From NCBI GenBank assembly GCA_003577165.1, contig QEUM01000010.1:34885-98884 (forward strand): a DNA stretch of 64,000 bases, read 5' to 3'. Source of the DNA: Armatimonadota bacterium. Its GTDB lineage: Bacteria > Armatimonadota > Fimbriimonadia > Fimbriimonadales > ATM1. The notes beneath the pieces are model-generated. The model did not search any database. It had not been told where the DNA came from and saw only the letters and a program-made list of their open reading frames with translations. Positions 18,455 to 25,651 of the stretch are shown here, in pieces. Each line of letters opens with the position of its first letter. Position 1 is the stretch's first letter. The position numbers and the translations under genes were made by a program.

Positions 18455-18964
18455 CTACTTCACGGCGATGCCCTTGGCTTTGAGGGTCTTACGTATGCGA
18501 GCCTCGTCGAACCCGCACATTCGATCGAGAACGACGCCCTTGCTGTCCACGACGTAGTTCGATGGATAGGCTTGGATGCCGAACTTCTTGTGGACTTCGG
18601 TCGGAGCCATCAGCGGCGTCAATTCGAATCCGTTCTCTCCGAAATACTTCTTGATCGTGTCCGCCGAGTCTCCGATGTTCATCGCCAACATCCCAAGACC
18701 GGAGGCTTTTCCTTCCGCGTACAGTTTCTGAAGGTGAGGCAACTCCTCACGGCAGCCCCCTCAGTTGTAGAACCAGAAGTTGATCAGGGTCGCCTTGTTC
18801 TTCTTGACGTAGTCGAGCAACTTGACTTTCGCGCCCGTGTGGGTCGGGATCTCGTAGTCGGGGATCGTCTGCCCGACCTTGAGCATCTGCTTTTCGTACT
18901 CAGGAAAGGTCTGAGGCGGAACGGCCAGAGCGCAAGTGGCGACCGCCAGCGTGGTTAGTATCAT
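18455..18964 (-). CDS. TlpA-like thioredoxin-fold protein with in-frame UGA: probable selenoprotein
   Basis: A 169-residue product if the in-frame TGA at 18763-18761 (codon 68) is read as selenocysteine. The frame is uninterrupted on both sides. A short signal peptide (MILTTLAVATCALA) indicates export. The segment TLINFWFYN-U-GGCREELPHLQ aligns with the TlpA/ResA redox site (NFWATWCxxCREE.P), placing U exactly at the first redox Cys and keeping the second. The cis-proline region AYPSNYVVDSKG and the preceding GQTIPDYEIPTHTGAKVKL are also typical. GGAGG lies five bases before the ATG. A hairpin right after the UGA fits a bacterial SECIS. The alternative is a nonsense-mutated pseudogene. The Trp that normally precedes the first Cys is Asn here. 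Confidence 0.8.
18728..18763 (-). promoter_or_regulatory. Candidate bacterial SECIS element
   Basis: Read on the minus strand: UGA, ten bases, then GUGAGG-AGUUG-CCUCAC, a perfect 6-bp stem with a 5-base loop, with CUG/CAG as an outer 3-bp helix across a small internal loop. The apical loop starts 17 bases after the UGA, has G as its second base followed by U, and the stem is of the right size. These values fall in the published bacterial SECIS consensus as I know it (UGA-to-loop 16-37 bases, G among the first two loop bases). It is coding sequence, so a chance stem is possible. Confidence 0.6.
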
Positions 18965-19098
18965 GTGAGCCTCCAGTGGGACGTCACCAGGCGTCCCTCA
19001 CGCAGGATGATACGCCATACTCCCGGGTACGAAGCCCTAATGCCTCGGCCTAAAGCCCCGGCTACCGGGTAATTGGTCGGTGGAAAGGGAGGTTCACT

Positions 19099-20367
19099 CT
19101 GTTTAGAGCCATCTTTGTCGCTTGTTCGCTGCTCGCCGCGTCGCTCGGCGCCGCGCAGACGCTTTCGCTCATGGAGGCGCTCGAAATGGCTCGCGAGAAC
19201 AACGGGACACTCGCCGCCGCCCTAAAGTCCCGCGAGTCGGCCGAGTCCTCCGTTCGCTCTGCGATGTCGGCCTTCTGGCCGACGATCACGCCACAGTATC
19301 GGCACACGAACACCCGCATCGATCCGGGCCTGTTCACGGGCACGACTAGAACGGACGAGTTGGGCATCTTCGCCAACTGGACTCTCCTCGACGGAGGACA
19401 GAGGTGGTTCTCGCTCGAGCGTGCGAAGCGGATGAGTCAGGCGAGCGCATACCAAACCGTGTGGACCATGCGCCAGGTTCTGTTCAACGTCGTCGTTCAG
19501 TACTACGATGCTCTGCGAAGCAACGAACTGCTCAAAGTGGCGGATGCTCAGGTGGCCCGCGCGAAGCAGGCGCTCGAAATCACGCAGAAGCAGGTCGAGA
19601 TGGAGATCGCAGCCGCCAAAGACATCCTTCAAGCGAAAGCCGATTTGGCAAACGCGGTGGTGAATCAACTCACGGCGAAGAATGCGGTGAAATCGTCTCA
19701 TGCGTCTCTCAAAGCGACGATCGGTTGGCCCTCGAGAGAAGATTTGCCGGAACTGACAGAGCCTCAGCGAATCGGCGAAATCGCGCCCGAGTTGACCATC
19801 GATCAAGCATGGGAGGAAGGGATCAAAAACCGCCCGGACTTAATGGACTCGCAGAGGCGAATCGAAGCCTCGAAGTTCGACGTTTTGAATGCGAAGCGGT
19901 CGGCCGGCCTCGACTGGTCGCTCAACCTCAGCTACGATCGAACGTTTGAATCAGAGGACTTTGGGCAGCGCGCGCTCACCTTCTTAGTTCACTTTCCGCT
20001 GTTCGATGGCGGCTTCTCGAGGGAACTCGTCAAACAGTCCGAACTTTCGTTCGAAGCGAGCCAGAAGTTGTTCGACCAGGATCTTCGTGACGTTCGTTCT
20101 GAGATCGAAAGCGCGTTCTATTCCTGGAAGCAGAATCAGGAACGCCTCGGCGCCGCTGAGTCGGCGCTCGAAGCGGCGCGAGAGAACTTCAAGGCTGCAA
20201 TCGAGAGCCAGGACGCCGGTGTTGCGAGCATCGTTGAGGTGACGAACGCACAGGTTTCACTTGTGACTGCGGAGACGAACTACGTCGAGGCGGTGTACGA
20301 CTTCTACATCAGCGAAGTCCAATTGCGGCTGGTGATCGGTGAGCCGATGCCCGGTGAAGAGAAGTGA
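19099..20367 (+). CDS. TolC-family outer membrane efflux protein (apparent CTG start)
   Basis: About 422 residues of the outer membrane efflux protein family, with the long heptad-rich helices of the TolC periplasmic tunnel duplicated in two halves (SLMEALEMARENNGTLAA; DQAWEEGIKNRPDLMDSQ). The first ATG (19171) would cut off the signal peptide. The frame extends upstream to a stop at 19051 with no ATG, GTG or TTG, but CTG at 19099 follows AAAGGGAGG by six bases and gives FRAIFVACSLLAASLGAAQ, a proper signal peptide. CTG is therefore the likely start. It overlaps the next gene, an ABC ATPase, by four bases, so it is probably the exit duct of an ABC export system. Confidence 0.82.
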   Translation: MFRAIFVACSLLAASLGAAQTLSLMEALEMARENNGTLAAALKSRESAESSVRSAMSAFWPTITPQYRHTNTRIDPGLFTGTTRTDELGIFANWTLLDGGQRWFSLERAKRMSQASAYQTVWTMRQVLFNVVVQYYDALRSNELLKVADAQVARAKQALEITQKQVEMEIAAAKDILQAKADLANAVVNQLTAKNAVKSSHASLKATIGWPSREDLPELTEPQRIGEIAPELTIDQAWEEGIKNRPDLMDSQRRIEASKFDVLNAKRSAGLDWSLNLSYDRTFESEDFGQRALTFLVHFPLFDGGFSRELVKQSELSFEASQKLFDQDLRDVRSEIESAFYSWKQNQERLGAAESALEAARENFKAAIESQDAGVASIVEVTNAQVSLVTAETNYVEAVYDFYISEVQLRLVIGEPMPGEEK

Positions 20368-21113
20368 GCGAGCCCGTCATCTCGGTGCGACACCTTTCCA
20401 AGGACTACGACATGGGAAAGGTCGTGGTTCACGCGCTGCGTGACGTGAGCCTCGACATCATGCCCGGCGAATTCGTGGCTGTCACGGGACCATCGGGTTC
20501 TGGAAAGTCCACGTTCATGAATCTGCTCGGGTGCCTCGACAGGCCGACACGGGGCGAGTACTTCCTGCAAGGCCGTTCCGTCTCCGAACTCTCGGATGCA
20601 GAACTCGCGGTGATTCGCAATCGCATGATCGGTTTCATCTTCCAATCGTACAATCTCTTGCCGCGCACCACCGCGCTTCAGAACGTCGAGCTTCCGTTGG
20701 TCTACGGAGGGACTGGCAGCCGGCGGGAGAAGGCCGCCAAGGCGCTCGAGCGCGTCGGGCTGCAGCAGCGAATGGATCACCGGCCGAACGAGTTGTCCGG
20801 CGGACAGCAGCAGAGGGTCGCCATCGCACGAGCCATCGTCAACGACCCGGTCATCATCCTCGCAGACGAGCCGACGGGCAACCTCGACACTCGCACGGGC
20901 GAGGAGATCCTGGCCCTGTTCCAGGAACTCAACCGCGAGGGCCGAACCGTCGTGCTGGTGACCCACGAGCCGGATGTCGTCCAGCACTGCACGAGGGTGA
21001 TCCGGTTCCGGGACGGCCACCTGGTGGCGGACGAGCCCGTGACCGAACGCCTCGATGCCCGCGACGTGCTGGCCTCGCTCCCGCCGCCGGAACCGGAGTA
21101 TGCCGAAGCCTAG
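20364..21113 (+). CDS. ABC exporter ATP-binding protein, MacB/LolD type
   Basis: A 249-residue ATPase: Walker A GPSGSGKST, Q-loop FIFQSYNLLPRTTALQNVELPL, signature LSGGQQQRVAIARAI, Walker B VIILADEPTGNLD and switch His in VTHEPDVV. The NLLPRTTA.QNVELPL segment is diagnostic of the MacB/LolD/FtsE-like group that works with FtsX-fold permeases. No MacB permease or periplasmic adaptor is adjacent; only the TolC-like gene is. GTG start overlaps the TolC stop. The C-terminal tail after the H-loop is longer than minimal. Confidence 0.88.
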   Translation: MSEPVISVRHLSKDYDMGKVVVHALRDVSLDIMPGEFVAVTGPSGSGKSTFMNLLGCLDRPTRGEYFLQGRSVSELSDAELAVIRNRMIGFIFQSYNLLPRTTALQNVELPLVYGGTGSRREKAAKALERVGLQQRMDHRPNELSGGQQQRVAIARAIVNDPVIILADEPTGNLDTRTGEEILALFQELNREGRTVVLVTHEPDVVQHCTRVIRFRDGHLVADEPVTERLDARDVLASLPPPEPEYAEA

Positions 21114-21203
21114 GCCCGGGTCCCGCTGAGACCGGGGGCCGCCCACGCCGATAATCTCTCTGGGGCCGGAGTCATCCTGCGGCGCCTGGAGGGTTCGTTT
21201 CGA

Positions 21204-21608
21204 GTGACCGAATTTCGCGCCAAGGGCATCAGTGAGTATCGCCGGCAGAGCGTCAACAGCGCTTCCCCCATACAACTCGTCGTGATGCTCTATGACGGTG
21301 CGCTTCGAGCCTGCGAGGCAGCCGCAGCCGCGATGGAGGGGGGGAACCTCCAGAGGCAGCACGAGCAGTTGCTCCGTGCCCAAAAGATTCTCACCGAACT
21401 GTCGGGAAGCCTCGACATGGACGGCGGAGGGGAGATTGCGAAGAATCTGTTCGGCCTCTACGCGTACTGCCTGAACGAACTCGTTACCGCGAATATCGAC
21501 GACGATCCAGCGCCAGTGCGACGCTGCATCCGAGTGCTCAGCGAACTGAGGGGCGCGTGGGCGGAACTCAACGAAAGGCCCCCGCAGGAGGCGAAACATG
21601 CAGCATGA
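21204..21608 (+). CDS. fliS: Flagellar export chaperone FliS
   Basis: A 134-residue protein with the FliS hallmark pattern SEYRRQSVNSASPIQLVVML then YDGALRACEAA. FliS binds the C-terminal helix of flagellin and keeps it unpolymerised before export. It starts at GTG with GGAGGG about 11 bases upstream. A GATAAT at about 21150 could be its -10 box. The gene overlaps the next small gene by 11 bases. No flagellin or FliD is in the window. Confidence 0.88.
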   Translation: MTEFRAKGISEYRRQSVNSASPIQLVVMLYDGALRACEAAAAAMEGGNLQRQHEQLLRAQKILTELSGSLDMDGGGEIAKNLFGLYAYCLNELVTANIDDDPAPVRRCIRVLSELRGAWAELNERPPQEAKHAA

Positions 21609-21936
21609 GCGAAACGCATGCGTGCTTGCGGAGAAACTGATGGCGGTCACGCTCGCAGCGCACGCTTCGATCCGTGACGACGATTGGCAGACCGCCGGGC
21701 AACTGCTCAGACGACGCGACCAACTCTTGACACAGTTGGAGGCGTGCGAGAACCTGCCGGATGCTCAAGCCGTGCTTGAGCAGATCCAGGGCGCCGAAGA
21801 ATCACTGTTCGCGCTCATCGACAAGAAGGCGTGCGAGGCCTTCGCTGAGGTCGCCAGAAACCACCAGGTTCGTTCCGCCGCGATCGCCTACGCAGGCGAG
21901 AGAAGAAAGTACGGCCATCTCGAAGACGTAGGGTAG
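21598..21936 (+). CDS. FliT-like small helical protein
   Basis: A 112-residue, mostly helical, acidic protein starting after AGGAGG (six bases). It has no strong motif. Its size, helical nature (DWQTAGQLLRRRDQLLTQLE) and position directly after fliS with an 11-base overlap match FliT, the FliD chaperone, which is poorly conserved in sequence. The assignment is by context; an alternative is a generic flagellar accessory protein. Confidence 0.6.
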   Translation: MQHERNACVLAEKLMAVTLAAHASIRDDDWQTAGQLLRRRDQLLTQLEACENLPDAQAVLEQIQGAEESLFALIDKKACEAFAEVARNHQVRSAAIAYAGERRKYGHLEDVG

Positions 21937-21992
21937 CGCTCCTCGACCCAATCCTCCCACACACAAGCCCGCCTACAGGGTATCCCTAAGCC

Positions 21993-22868
21993 ATGCCAGT
22001 CGTTCTCGACGGCGCGATGGGTACGGAACTGCAGCGGCGTGGGCTCGACACGAGCCTTCCTTTGTGGTCTGCGCGCGCGCTCATCGAGGCGCCGGACGAA
22101 GTTGTGAAAATCCACCAGGACTACGTAACGGCGGGAGCCGACGTGTTGACCACAAACAGTTTCCGAACCCACCGAAGGTCGCTGGAAAAGGCGCAATTGG
22201 GCGAGCAAGCGATGCGCCTGACGAGGCTCTCCGTTGAACTCGCTCGCACCGCCGCGTCAATGAGTTCAGGCGCCGTGAAAGTCGCGGGCTCGATCTCGCC
22301 GCTCGAAGACTGCTACCGCCCGGACTTGTCTCCGAATGACTTCGGGCGTGAATTCCATGGAATCGCGTCGCATTTGGCGGACGCCGGATGCGATCTGCTG
22401 CTGGTCGAGACGATGAACAACGGCCGCGAAGCAGAGGCGGCCACTCGCGCTGCGGTCGACACGGGCTTGCCCGTGTGGGTGAGCCTCAATCCTTCAAATG
22501 CCGATCCCGCGCGGCTGTTGAGCGGCGAGTCGCTCGCCGACGTAGCGAAGAGTATCGAATCACTGGGAGTGGCGGCGATCCTTGTGAACTGCGCCCCCCC
22601 GGAGGTCATCGAGTCGGCTCTGAGAGTTCTGCGCGGCGCGGTTCGAACCAGGATCGGCGCCTACTCTAACAACGGCCTGCCCGACGAACAGAGCGGTTGG
22701 CGATTCGATTCCGACTTACCCGTCCGTGAGTTCGTTCTCCACTGCCGCCGACTCGTGGAAATTGGTGCGGACATCGTTGGCGGGTGTTGCGGAACTCGAC
22801 CGGAGCACATCGAAGCGCTGTCTCGCGACTTGCGAAGCGGCGACCGCACAACGGAGGCGATGCACTGA
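21993..22868 (+). CDS. Homocysteine S-methyltransferase family protein
   Basis: A 291-residue TIM-barrel enzyme. DGAMGTELQRRG at the N-terminus, ADVLTTNSFRT, VNCAPP and IVGGCCGTRPEHI provide the three zinc-binding cysteines of the family. It probably transfers a methyl group from S-methylmethionine or a similar donor to homocysteine to form methionine. The length is that of MmuM-type single-domain enzymes, not full MetH. The start region has TATCCC-N6-ATG and no SD. A run of seven C encodes Pro-Pro. Confidence 0.87.
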   Translation: MPVVLDGAMGTELQRRGLDTSLPLWSARALIEAPDEVVKIHQDYVTAGADVLTTNSFRTHRRSLEKAQLGEQAMRLTRLSVELARTAASMSSGAVKVAGSISPLEDCYRPDLSPNDFGREFHGIASHLADAGCDLLLVETMNNGREAEAATRAAVDTGLPVWVSLNPSNADPARLLSGESLADVAKSIESLGVAAILVNCAPPEVIESALRVLRGAVRTRIGAYSNNGLPDEQSGWRFDSDLPVREFVLHCRRLVEIGADIVGGCCGTRPEHIEALSRDLRSGDRTTEAMH

Positions 22869-22869
22869 A

Positions 22870-23898
22870 TTGAGAAGGACGGTCGGCTCGTTCCTTGTCA
22901 TCTTGATCGTCGCAGCAGCGACGTTCCTTCTAATCAAGTTCGGATTCGAGCGGCCCGTCGTCATCCCAGAAAAGCAGTCGGGCCTGAGAATCGCGACTTA
23001 CAACATCGCCTGGATGGGCGAGGGAATGACGCCGGAACGAGTGGCGAACCTTCGGTCGGTTCTTGCGAACCTGAAGGCGGACATCGTGGCGGTCCAGGAA
23101 GCGGAAAGCCTGAAGGCGATGCGGCGAGTGTTCGGGAGGGAGTGGCAGATTGCGATGTTGAACGATCCTTCCGAACTTCAAGAACTTGCGCTCGCCGTTC
23201 GCCTGCCTTCGAAAGTGCTATCTCGCTCGATGGTCTTTCCGGACTCGTCCCTCGACGACGCGTTTCCCGGAAAGCGCGACGTGCTTCGGGTTGTGGTGCG
23301 ACCGCCGAGCGGAAACGACATCGTCTTCTACGTCGTGCATATGAAGAGCCGGCGCGGTGGAAGGATTGAAACCGATCCTCAGCGCATCAAGGCTTGCGCC
23401 CTGCTCGCGAGTCGCTTGGAGAAGTCCAAGGACGAACGGATTGTCGTATTGGGCGACTTCAACGACTATCCCGACGACCGCAGCGTGAACATTCTGGAGA
23501 CGGGCGACCCGAATGCGAAGGGCGAGATGGAGGAGCGCCCGGGCCGCCTCTTCATTAACCTGGCAGAAGACCTCGCGAAGCGGGAGTGCGTCTCACTCGA
23601 ACTCCACGCGCGGTTCCGCGGAAGGCCGATGCAACCCGTCGTCTACGGGGCGAGGTGGGACAACAACCGACTTCAAGGCGTGAAGTACCGGTTTCCGGAT
23701 GACGTCAACGTCACGCAGGCTCTGTTCGACCAGATTCTGATCAGTCACTCGCTCAAAGATGCGGTGATAGGGCGGCCGTTCGTGTACGCGGGCGCGGATG
23801 CGCTTCGGGGAGCAGAGGCGAGGCGATTGGAGGGTGGCCGGCAGGAGGGGTCGCTCGCGTCCGACCACTTGCCGGTTTGCGTCGACCTGCGCCCTTAG
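22870..23898 (+). CDS. Membrane-anchored endonuclease/exonuclease/phosphatase-family protein
   Basis: About 342 residues, beginning with TTG two bases after the preceding stop (GGAGG is 11 bases upstream). Residues 5-25 are a hydrophobic anchor or signal. The EEP fold is seen as RIATYNIAWM, DIVAVQEAE (metal-binding Glu), VVHMKSRRGG, VVLGDFNDYPDD and the final SDHLPVCVDL with the catalytic Asp-His. Members cleave phosphodiester or phosphomonoester bonds in nucleic acids or lipids; the substrate cannot be read here. Converges with and overlaps coaBC by four bases. Confidence 0.85.
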   Translation: MRRTVGSFLVILIVAAATFLLIKFGFERPVVIPEKQSGLRIATYNIAWMGEGMTPERVANLRSVLANLKADIVAVQEAESLKAMRRVFGREWQIAMLNDPSELQELALAVRLPSKVLSRSMVFPDSSLDDAFPGKRDVLRVVVRPPSGNDIVFYVVHMKSRRGGRIETDPQRIKACALLASRLEKSKDERIVVLGDFNDYPDDRSVNILETGDPNAKGEMEERPGRLFINLAEDLAKRECVSLELHARFRGRPMQPVVYGARWDNNRLQGVKYRFPDDVNVTQALFDQILISHSLKDAVIGRPFVYAGADALRGAEARRLEGGRQEGSLASDHLPVCVDLRP

Positions 23899-25094
23899 TT
23901 CTTTCCAGGGGGGGCCATCAGCGGGCGCAAGGCTTCGAGCAGCCTCATCGCGACGACGAGTTTCGAGGAGCGCGGAATCTCGATCTTGGAGCCGTCTCGA
24001 AAGAGGACGGTGACCTCATTGTCGTCCGAATCGAATCCGATGTCCGATCTCGACACGTCGTTTGCGGCGATGGCGGAAAGCCCCTTCTTCTCCAACTTCG
24101 CTCGAGCGGCCGCTTCGACCTCGCTCACTTCGGCGGCGAATCCGCAGACGACAAGTTCGGGGAACTTCTCTGCCACGGTTGCCACGATGTCCTGTGTCGG
24201 CGCGAGTTCGACCGTCAGATCTCCGTCGCGCCGGATCTTGTCGGACCGAGGCTCCTTCGGCGTGAAGTCCGCGACCGCGGCCGCCGCGACGAAGAGATCG
24301 GCGTTTTGGCAAGCGTTGAGCGCGCTCGTCAGCATCTCGGAGGCGGTCTCCACTCTCCGGGTGTCGGCTCTGGGTGGGGGCGTGAGGCAGGTCGGACCCG
24401 TGATCAGCACGACCTCGGCCCCCATCTGAATGGCGGCTCTGGCGATGGCGTATCCCATCTTTCCGCTCGAACGGTTCGTGAGAATTCGAACCGGATCCAG
24501 CGGCTCGGCAGTCGGCCCCGCGGTCACCACGACACGGGTCCCGCGATAGAGGTCCGAGCGCATCGCCGCTTGAAGCGTCGCCTCGACGATGACTTGTGTC
24601 GGCGCGAGTTTTCCCTGACCGTGCTCGCCGCAGGCCACATCGCCTTCGGTCGGCTCGACGACGATCGCGCCCCGATCTCTTAGAGCCTTAAGGTTCTGCT
24701 GCGTCGCTTCGTGCGAGAACATCTCGGGATTCATCGCGGGCGCAACGACGAGCGGGGCGGTGGAGGCGACGGCGATCGTGGAAAACATGTCTTCGCTTCG
24801 GCCAGCCGCAAGTCGGGCCAGCGCATTCGCGCTTGCGGGGCAGACGAGGAGAACATCGGCGTCCCTCGCCCAGTCTATGTGCGCCATTCTCCCGGGCTTG
24901 GGTTCGTCGAAGGCGTCCGTGAGAGCTGGATTTCCGGTGAGGGCCTCGAAAAGGGTCGCTGTCACAAACTCCGCAGCCCCGCGAGACAGGCACACGCGAA
25001 CCTCGAAGCCGGCACGCATCAGATCGCGAGCGACGTCCGCCGCGCGGTACGCGGCCACGCTTCCCGTAACTCCCATGACGACGACGCCCTTCAT
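23895..25094 (-). CDS. coaBC: Bifunctional phosphopantothenoylcysteine decarboxylase/synthase
   Basis: A 399-residue fusion of two coenzyme A biosynthesis steps. The N-terminal flavin decarboxylase (CoaC) has GVTGSVAAYRAADV and the APAMNPEMF substrate motif; the C-terminal synthetase (CoaB) has VVTAGPTAEPLDPVRILTN and the SSGKMG motif. The ATG overlaps gmk by four bases. Gene order gmk-coaBC is common in bacteria. Confidence 0.95.
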   Translation of the reverse strand: MKGVVVMGVTGSVAAYRAADVARDLMRAGFEVRVCLSRGAAEFVTATLFEALTGNPALTDAFDEPKPGRMAHIDWARDADVLLVCPASANALARLAAGRSEDMFSTIAVASTAPLVVAPAMNPEMFSHEATQQNLKALRDRGAIVVEPTEGDVACGEHGQGKLAPTQVIVEATLQAAMRSDLYRGTRVVVTAGPTAEPLDPVRILTNRSSGKMGYAIARAAIQMGAEVVLITGPTCLTPPPRADTRRVETASEMLTSALNACQNADLFVAAAAVADFTPKEPRSDKIRRDGDLTVELAPTQDIVATVAEKFPELVVCGFAAEVSEVEAAARAKLEKKGLSAIAANDVSRSDIGFDSDDNEVTVLFRDGSKIEIPRSSKLVVAMRLLEALRPLMAPPGKN

Positions 25095-25651
25095 GCGGCG
25101 ACTTCCCCAAAGACCGCCTCGTCGAGTTCGCGCACCGCTTCCTCCACGACATCGTTGACGATCTGCACTTTGTATTGCGACACGAAAGCCATTTCACGCT
25201 TGGCGTTTTCCAGCCTCGTTCTCAGCGATTCCGCCGTTTCAGTGCCGCGAGCGCGAAGCCTTCGTTCGAGTTCCTCCAGGCTTGGTGGGAGCAGGAACAC
25301 GGTGATCGCTTCCGGCATGACGTTCACGACATCCATCGCGCCCTGAACATCGATTTGCAGCACGACCGTCTTGCCCTGGGCCAGGAGCCTTTCGACGTCG
25401 GATCGAGGGCTTCCGTAGCGATCTCCGTGCACGTCTTTATGCTCCAGGAACTCGCCCCGCTCCACCATCTCCTGAAATTCGTCGTCCGTGACGAACTGAT
25501 AATGCACTCCGTCCACCTCACCGCTTCTCGGTTCGCGGGTCGTAAATGTCAGCACGCGCGCCACGTCCGGCCGCAGGGACTTCCATGCGTTGAGGACGGT
25601 GTCCTTCCCGCTGCCGCTCGGGCCGGAGAGGATGACGAGTTTTCCGGCCAT
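25091..25651 (-). CDS. gmk: Guanylate kinase
   Basis: A 186-residue kinase converting GMP to GDP. P-loop GPSGSGKDT, GMP-binding TFTTREPRSGEVDGVHY and the GDRYGSP segment are present. The usual Lys-Ser/Thr of the P-loop is K-D here, with Thr following. The ATG overlaps the yvcK stop by one base and the gene overlaps coaBC by four, so the three are probably one transcription unit. Confidence 0.94.
   Translation of the reverse strand: MAGKLVILSGPSGSGKDTVLNAWKSLRPDVARVLTFTTREPRSGEVDGVHYQFVTDDEFQEMVERGEFLEHKDVHGDRYGSPRSDVERLLAQGKTVVLQIDVQGAMDVVNVMPEAITVFLLPPSLEELERRLRARGTETAESLRTRLENAKREMAFVSQYKVQIVNDVVEEAVRELDEAVFGEVAA

Noticed and set aside
18761..18763. The TGA in the thioredoxin gene as a plain nonsense mutation, making it a pseudogene.
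   Set aside because: Not excluded, but disfavoured: one stop only, at the exact redox Cys position, with intact frame, SD and signal peptide and a SECIS-like hairpin.
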